A stretch of 27,922 nt of DNA from a virus: positions 1 through 27,922 of IMG/VR virus record IMGVR_UViG_3300021139_000107; one strand, 5' to 3'. This document shows, in pieces, positions 24,247-27,922 of this stretch. Both the position numbers and the translations under genes were made by a program. A model generated the notes under the pieces. That model worked only from the letters and a program-made list of their open reading frames with translations, ran no database searches and was not told the origin of the DNA. Numbering within the stretch: position 1 is the stretch's first letter; each line of letters opens with the position of its first letter.

Positions 24247-24252
24247 ATTATA
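24247..24252 (-). promoter_or_regulatory. Probable -10 element of the leftward late promoter
   Basis: On the minus strand this is a perfect TATAAT, preceded by TGCT. The predicted start is about 7 bases on, giving a leader of roughly 65-70 bases before the ATG at 24173. No good -35 is found 17 bases upstream, so a phage-specific activator or sigma factor may be involved. Confidence 0.55.
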
Positions 24253-24311
24253 AGCATGGAATTGTCGACATTTACGCATAAACGTGATTTTTATTTATAT
24301 TGCCGTTCAAC

Positions 24312-24342
24312 TTGACTTTGGTATGTAACTCTGTGGTAACTT
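24312..24342 (+). promoter_or_regulatory. Possible promoter for the transglycosylase gene
   Basis: TTGACT (24312-24317) stands 19 bases before TAACTT (24337-24342). The -35 is close to consensus, the -10 fits the TAnnnT rule of actinobacterial promoters, but the spacing is long. It is the only candidate ahead of the single plus-strand gene. Confidence 0.4.
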
Positions 24343-24354
24343 AAAGGAGTGATA

Positions 24355-24376
24355 GCCACCCTACAAGGTGGCTTTT
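24355..24376 (+). terminator. Terminator-like hairpin in the leader of the transglycosylase gene
   Basis: GCCACC (24355-24360) pairs with GGTGGC (24367-24372), loop CTACAA, followed by TTTTGCGTT. It lies 22 bases before the ATG and just after a possible transcription start, so it may act as an attenuator or a 5' stabilising stem. Confidence 0.5.
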
Positions 24377-24397
24377 GCGTTCTTGAGAGGAGCAGAA

Positions 24398-24937
24398 ATG
24401 CTTAATATCAGAATCAATTTCACGATAGACGTGAAGAAGTGGGTCACCGTCTTGGCAGTCGTTTGGATTGCCCTTTCCCACTTGATCTTGCCACCGACGG
24501 CAAGAGCCTTAATTGTGCCTCCAAAGCCGGAGAAAGCAGTGACGGTCAACCTGACCTATCTCACTGTAACCACAACTAAGACGCAGGCTAAGCTGGCTTT
24601 GACGAGCCCTTATGTCAAGTACTTCGACCCTCAGACCATTGCATTCCTAACGGTCTATGCTCAGGGTTTATCTCTAAAGGAATGGAAAGCGCTTAATAAC
24701 CTTTGGCAGGCAGAAAGCCACTTCAACCCAAAGGCGCTCAACATGAGCAGTCACGCCTTCGGTATTGCCCAGTTCTTACCCTCAACTTGGGGCAATTACA
24801 AAGTGACAAAGACCCCATCAGCGGTCCTTCAAATTAAATATGGTCTTCAATACATTAAAGCTCGATACGGAACCCCAACGGATCCCGCAGGCATCGTCAA
24901 TGCCTGGGCCTTTCACCAAAGGCACGGTTGGTACTAA
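24398..24937 (+). CDS. Secreted or membrane-anchored lytic transglycosylase (SLT-like)
   Basis: I place the start at the ATG at 24398, with GAGAGGAG five bases upstream, rather than at the in-frame ATG at 24368, which lies within the leader hairpin and lacks a ribosome site. The 179-residue product has a basic N-terminus, a hydrophobic stretch (about 14-34) ending T-A-R-A, a plausible signal peptidase site or an anchor, and a C-terminal lysozyme-like domain: L-W-Q-A-E106-S-H-F-N-P-K-A (catalytic Glu), F-G-I-A-Q-F-L-P-S-T-W, and the ending 'YIKARYGTP...AW...RHGWY' typical of actinobacterial transglycosylases. It cleaves peptidoglycan glycan strands. Being the only plus-strand gene, beside three small membrane proteins, it is the probable endolysin or lysis helper. 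The signal would allow holin-independent export (SAR or Sec type). Confidence 0.88.
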   Translation: MLNIRINFTIDVKKWVTVLAVVWIALSHLILPPTARALIVPPKPEKAVTVNLTYLTVTTTKTQAKLALTSPYVKYFDPQTIAFLTVYAQGLSLKEWKALNNLWQAESHFNPKALNMSSHAFGIAQFLPSTWGNYKVTKTPSAVLQIKYGLQYIKARYGTPTDPAGIVNAWAFHQRHGWY

Positions 24938-24940
24938 AAG

Positions 24941-24974
24941 CAAGAAAGCCCCCGAGAAATCGGGGGCTTTCTTG
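24941..24974. terminator. Bidirectional terminator between convergent genes
   Basis: A perfect 15-base stem (24941-24955 with 24960-24974) has a GAAA tetraloop and CTTTCTTG/CAAGAAAG arms that give T-rich ends in both directions. It closes the plus-strand transglycosylase gene (stop 4 bases before) and the minus-strand gene ending at 24986. Confidence 0.92.
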
Positions 24975-24985
24975 TTGGGGTTTGG

Positions 24986-26122
24986 TTATGCCCAAGGAGT
25001 AAGTGTGACTGCTGTACCAGCTGCAATTGAAGCTGCACCAGCTGCAACGCTCTGAGTCTTGATAGTTCCAGTTGTTCCCTTAACAGAACCTGAAAGGCCT
25101 GTGTCAGTAACTGAAGATGTACCGTTAGAAACAAAGCTGACTGTGTTTGTAGCTGATCCTGTAACAATCCATGAACCGTCAAACTCAGCATCGCTGCTTG
25201 TAAGACCGGAGATCGTGATTGATGTTCCAACTGGGAAGGCTGCGCCAGCACCGGTTGCGGTGATTGTGGCAGTAGCGTTACCAAGTGTACGAGAAACAGC
25301 TGTAACTGTGATTGGAGAGTTTGTAGCTGCTGAAGCTGTTGTAGGAACAAGCTCAACGTCGTTCATAGCGTCTGTAGCAGAAGCTGTTGCAAAGCCAAGA
25401 ACGCTTGGAACTAGGACATAGTCTACGCTAGCAACGTAAGCGCCATCATTTGCGGTAGTCTCATCGGTGTAACGAGCTGTACCTGAAATGTTGATGTAGC
25501 TTCCTGTACCTGAGCCAGCTACTGTGAATGTGTACTGGTTAGCTGAAGCAACTGTAAGGTTGGTTCCATCAAGACCGGTACCTGTGATGTTAACTGTATC
25601 GCCAGCCTTTAGAAGGTTGTTTGGCGCAGTGTAGGTCTGTACGCTTCCGTTACCAGATGCCTGTGTAATGCGGTATACGGCCTGGTGCATAGCTGTGTAA
25701 AGTGGGTAACCTGCATATGCGGATTCAGCGCGAACATGGTTATCCATGTGAACGTTTGATGTGATTCCGTTGTTAAGGTTTACTGTTACATCTGCGTAAG
25801 AAAGGTTTGCTGAAGCAACCTGAGTTGTTGCTGCCCAACCTGTGTCGGCACCAGCTTCACCAGGAACTGTGCGCATAAGTCCAGCTGAGGTAGTTACTAC
25901 AGCTGCAGCATTGCCTCCACCGAAGTTAGAAACAGACGCGCGACGAACGTCGTTTGGCTGAAGCGGGAAGTTGCCCCAAGCAAAGTCGACAACAACGTTG
26001 CCTGCAGAGTCGGTAGCGTGACCATCGTTATTTGTACCGCCAGCTTGTGCGGCGATAGCTACGGCGTAAGCGCCTGTAGCCTTTGAATCACCCTGTGGCG
26101 CAGGGGAAGAATAGCTTGACAT
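24986..26122 (-). CDS. Beta-rich virion surface protein with two inserted modules
   Basis: The 378-residue protein is rich in Ala, Gly, Ser, Thr and Val and poor in charge. Residues 30-150 form a non-repetitive domain ('DFAWGNFPLQPNDVRRASVS', 'HVRAESAYAGYPLYTAMHQA'). Two Ig-like beta modules follow at about 155-215 (G-D-T-V-N-I-T-G-T-G ... Y-T-F-T-V-A-G) and 268-350 (P-V-G-T-S-I-T-I-S-G ... F-D-G-S-W-I-V-T), separated by a stretch that includes 'GAYVASVDYVLVPSVLGFAT'. Related modules occur in the 1116-residue protein at 7722-11072. It lies apart from the main structural genes, between the oxygenase gene and the lysis gene, with its own strong terminator; GAGAGG precedes the ATG by 8 bases. 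It could be an abundant decoration or tail-tube-like protein. No family is recognised. Confidence 0.6.
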   Translation of the reverse strand: MSSYSSPAPQGDSKATGAYAVAIAAQAGGTNNDGHATDSAGNVVVDFAWGNFPLQPNDVRRASVSNFGGGNAAAVVTTSAGLMRTVPGEAGADTGWAATTQVASANLSYADVTVNLNNGITSNVHMDNHVRAESAYAGYPLYTAMHQAVYRITQASGNGSVQTYTAPNNLLKAGDTVNITGTGLDGTNLTVASANQYTFTVAGSGTGSYINISGTARYTDETTANDGAYVASVDYVLVPSVLGFATASATDAMNDVELVPTTASAATNSPITVTAVSRTLGNATATITATGAGAAFPVGTSITISGLTSSDAEFDGSWIVTGSATNTVSFVSNGTSSVTDTGLSGSVKGTTGTIKTQSVAAGAASIAAGTAVTLTPWA

Positions 26123-26204
26123 GTATTTGCCTCTCTAGAGTGGTTAAAGCGCTTGATCGGGGCGCTAGTAACAATTGTCTAGGAAGCGGGCGTGTATGTC
26201 AGGC

Positions 26205-26747
26205 TTATCTAGCCCACTGCATGACGCAATACTGATATCCGGAAGTTACAGGCTGGTTTATATGCTTGTACATGTACCCGGATGGGAAAATTAGCAGGTC
26301 TCCTTTGGCGGGCTTATAGCTGACCCCAAAATTAGGGAAGAACATATCTCCGCCCTCGTACCCATCATTTAAGAAATAAATGACAGAGACTCGACGGTGC
26401 CATTGAGGACTATCATCTATAAGGTTAGATGGCTCAATTTGTTCGCCAAACTTCCAGATACCGTAGGCATCCCAGTTTGTGGTCTCTACGTCGTAAAAGT
26501 TCAGATACTCCTCCATAGGGCCTTTAAAGGCTTCAAAGAGGGTTGTACCTAGCCCATGGAGCAAAAGGTCTTTAGAGGGGGCAAAGTCGTCTAAAACGAC
26601 CGTAGGGTCGGGAAATGGGATGACCAATACCCCGTTCTCCAGCTCAACAACGTTAGTCTCAACGGAGTAGTTAATGTCCGGGATTAACCGGTCCATATCT
26701 TCTAGTTGAAAGTTATAGAGGGCTATTCCTGGGCCAAGGTTGTTCAT
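26205..26747 (-). CDS. 2-oxoglutarate/Fe(II) oxygenase-like (prolyl-hydroxylase type), altered active site
   Basis: I choose the ATG at 26747, which shares ATGA with the previous stop, giving 180 residues; an in-frame ATG at 26777 lies deep inside the upstream gene. The C-terminal half has the phage P4H-like pattern: 'NLIDDSPQWHRRVSVIYFLN' at 108-127, N-D-G-Y-E-G-G-D at 127-134, 'YKPAKGDLLIFPSG' at 144-157, H162, and P-V-T-S-G-Y-Q-Y-C-V-M-Q-W at 166-178. Relatives usually have H-I-D-D where this protein has L109-I-D111-D, and S-G-x-R-Y where it has S-G-Y-Q172-Y. So the first iron-binding His and the 2-oxoglutarate-binding Arg appear replaced, while D111 and H162 remain. Either it is inactive, or the ligands differ. 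If active, hydroxylation of Pro or other residues (for instance in the collagen-like fibre) would be the natural guess. The alignment is by eye. Confidence 0.8.
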   Translation of the reverse strand: MNNLGPGIALYNFQLEDMDRLIPDINYSVETNVVELENGVLVIPFPDPTVVLDDFAPSKDLLLHGLGTTLFEAFKGPMEEYLNFYDVETTNWDAYGIWKFGEQIEPSNLIDDSPQWHRRVSVIYFLNDGYEGGDMFFPNFGVSYKPAKGDLLIFPSGYMYKHINQPVTSGYQYCVMQWAR

Positions 26748-26962
26748 TCGACTGCGTCCCACTTTCCTACTGGACAAGAAGCTGGAGCCAGCTTAGTTTT
26801 AAGCGCCATAAGGCAACCGCACTTAGTGCACTGCTTGGTGAACTTAATTAGATGCTCACAGCCCTTGCAAATTTCAAAACGACGATCGCGTTCTTCATCA
26901 GAAGCTCTAGGGACAGAGTCGTCCCACAGGTCCCAAGGGCGAACAGGTTTTTGGTCTGACAT
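26744..26962 (-). CDS. Small Cys-rich phage protein (DUF6171-like)
   Basis: The 72-residue protein has a charged N-terminal part and a Cys-rich core: F-E-I-C32-K-G-C35-E-H-L ... Q-C45-T-K-C48-G-C50-L-M ... S-C63-P-V-G-K-W. This order (C-x-x-C, then C-x-x-C-x-C, then C-P-x-G-K-W) is a common small phage and environmental-virus family that I recall as DUF6171-like; the six Cys suggest zinc or a small cluster. It stands directly before the oxygenase gene with a 4-base overlap, so both are probably made together. Function unknown. Confidence 0.75.
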   Translation of the reverse strand: MSDQKPVRPWDLWDDSVPRASDEERDRRFEICKGCEHLIKFTKQCTKCGCLMALKTKLAPASCPVGKWDAVE

Positions 26963-26977
26963 GGTAATTATTCTATC

Positions 26978-27922
26978 CTACATCGCAAACAAGCAGTATT
27001 TGCAAGCATTCAATTTGTTTGTCACTCCTTGAGCCACCGCAGGAGAAACGCCTGTAGAGGTAGAGGTAGAGCTTGTGGTCGTAGTTGCTGCCGCTGTGGA
27101 AGTGGTTTTTGTAGACGTTGAAGCAGCGGTAGTAGACGACCCACCTGACGCAGCTAGGACTCCGGCTAAGGTCGAGGTATTTACTGACGTGGTGGTGGTC
27201 TGTGTAGCGGTAGGTGTAGTAGTAACTACGGTACTTGTAGTGCCTGTGCTTGCCGTGGTTTTAGAAGATGAGCTGGTTGAGACGCTAGTTGTTCCAGAGC
27301 TGGCCGATGATGTTGCCGAAGCTGTCGAAGGCCCAGTAATCGTCTGAGATGCTGGCACCGAGGTCTGTCCGTTGAAGTATTGAACAGTGTAGGTAGCTCC
27401 TGGGGTAAGGGTATACCCAGCCGGCAGAGTCCCAGTAGCAGTCCCCGATCCTCCTGTAGAGGTGGTTCCCGCATTAGTAGACAAGCTAGTTAAATAAACA
27501 CCGCTACTAGGAAGTCCTGGTCCGTAAACAACTATGTTAGTTGGCGTGTAAGTAGCGGATGAAGACGAGACGCCATTGGTTGGAGTCAACGCCACTGATA
27601 CATAAGTGCCAGTAGTTCCGGTGGCGGCCCCAGCGCCCGTAGTCTGAACTGTTTGATTGGGCGTAGTCTGAACTGTTTGATTGGGGGCGGAAACAGTCAC
27701 GGGCTGTGCTATTGCCGCACTATTAGTCGTATTTGGTACGCAAGTAAATGTAGGGGTTGAGGAACCTGAAGGATAACTTCCGCAACTTGAGTATGTTCCA
27801 AGACCACCATTACAAGAAGATGCAGAGGGAGATGCTTGTGTACAAACGTTATTTACATAAGTTCCCGCGCACCCGGTTCCAGGCATTGTGCAAGGTCCGG
27901 TAAGTGTTGTGGTTGTGGTTTG
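26978..27922 (-). CDS. Thr/Ser-rich repetitive protein, 3' part only (runs off the right edge)
   Basis: The frame stays open to the window end: the 12 codons before the ATG at 27886 read Q-T-T-T-T-T-L-T-G-P-C-T, of the same composition, so the true start is outside. The visible 314 residues have several Cys near the left end of the chain (G-C-A-G-T-Y-V-N-N-V-C, S-S-C-N-G, S-S-C-G, F-T-C), a Thr/Pro/Gln repeat (N-Q-T-V-Q-T-T-P twice), a beta domain ('GPGLPSSGVYLTSLSTNAG', 'GATYTVQYFNG') and a long mucin-like Ser/Thr run, and it ends L-N-A-C-K-Y-C-L-F-A-M. It looks like an extracellular or virion-surface stalk rich in possible O-glycosylation sites. No family is recognised; charge is near zero until the C-terminus. 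Confidence 0.6.
   Translation of the reverse strand, partial: QTTTTTLTGPCTMPGTGCAGTYVNNVCTQASPSASSCNGGLGTYSSCGSYPSGSSTPTFTCVPNTTNSAAIAQPVTVSAPNQTVQTTPNQTVQTTGAGAATGTTGTYVSVALTPTNGVSSSSATYTPTNIVVYGPGLPSSGVYLTSLSTNAGTTSTGGSGTATGTLPAGYTLTPGATYTVQYFNGQTSVPASQTITGPSTASATSSASSGTTSVSTSSSSKTTASTGTTSTVVTTTPTATQTTTTSVNTSTLAGVLAASGGSSTTAASTSTKTTSTAAATTTTSSTSTSTGVSPAVAQGVTNKLNACKYCLFAM
27638..27685 (-). repeat. 24-bp direct repeat, two copies
   Basis: Two perfect tandem 24-base units (27638-27661 and 27662-27685, CGTAGTCTGAACTGTTTGATT plus GGG when read on the plus strand) encode P-N-Q-T-V-Q-T-T twice. Identity at all 24 positions shows a recent duplication. Confidence 0.9.

Noticed and set aside
24349-24397. 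Possible GTG-started leader peptide ahead of the transglycosylase
   Set aside because: AAAGGAG stands directly against the GTG without spacing, and the peptide crosses the hairpin without a regulatory codon run.
26747-26777. Earlier ATG of the oxygenase frame
   Set aside because: It would overlap the Cys-rich gene by 34 bases and lacks a ribosome site; the ATGA junction at 26744-26747 is the usual coupling pattern in this genome.
1-27922. tRNA genes, insertion sequences, integrase or attachment site
   Set aside because: I saw no cloverleaf with conserved T-loop, no transposase or integrase motifs and no terminal repeats; the reading is by eye, so a divergent tRNA could be missed.

Overview
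The window looks like the late (virion and lysis) region of a tailed double-stranded DNA phage. The large terminase, portal, scaffold and major capsid genes run in canonical order, packed head to tail on the minus strand with 1-4 base overlaps (TAATG, TAGTG, ATGA). Base composition is moderate in GC by eye and several genes start with GTG. The only plus-strand gene is a transglycosylase whose C-terminal pattern (RYGTP...AW.....GWY) is typical of Actinobacteria and their phages. An uncultured, probably aquatic, actinobacterial phage is my best guess, with moderate to low confidence on the host.

Layout in the direction of minus-strand transcription (right to left). 27922-26978: 3' part of a Thr/Ser-rich repetitive protein that runs off the right edge. 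26962-26205: a small Cys-rich protein and a 2-oxoglutarate/Fe(II) oxygenase-like protein. 26122-24986: a beta-rich repeat protein closed by a strong bidirectional terminator. 24398-24937 (plus strand): lytic transglycosylase. 24174-24397: divergent control region. 24173-23300: three small membrane proteins, probably the holin set. 23288-21716: small accessory proteins (two zinc-ribbon-like, one KTSC-domain, two unknown). 21592-20018: large terminase. 19939-19154: two small unknowns. 19111-17399: portal. 17286-16510: scaffold. 16470-15397: N4-gp56-type major capsid protein. 15324-14956: small head protein. 14838-13777: probable head-tail adaptor.

From 13772 to 2185 there is a cassette of more than 11 kb made almost only of adhesion and fibre-like proteins: a 750-residue collagen-like fibre with four inserted 50-residue modules, a second small collagen-like protein with an Mtd-like head, a 1116-residue orphan, a hendecad-repeat protein, a 1231-residue glycine-rich fibre with carbohydrate-binding-like jelly rolls, and a duplicated pair of tip-like proteins. 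A terminator follows, then a glycosyltransferase, another probable neck protein and two small proteins up to the left edge. No tape measure, tail tube, sheath or polymerase gene is visible, so tail morphology cannot be decided.

The most unusual points are: (1) a collagen-like fibre in the same genome as a prolyl-hydroxylase-like 2OG oxygenase and a glycosyltransferase, the trio used to modify collagen elsewhere, but with the oxygenase lacking two expected active-site residues; (2) beta modules shared between three different large structural proteins; (3) factor-independent terminators inside the late operon without visible promoters after them; (4) a terminator-like hairpin in the leader of the lysis gene.
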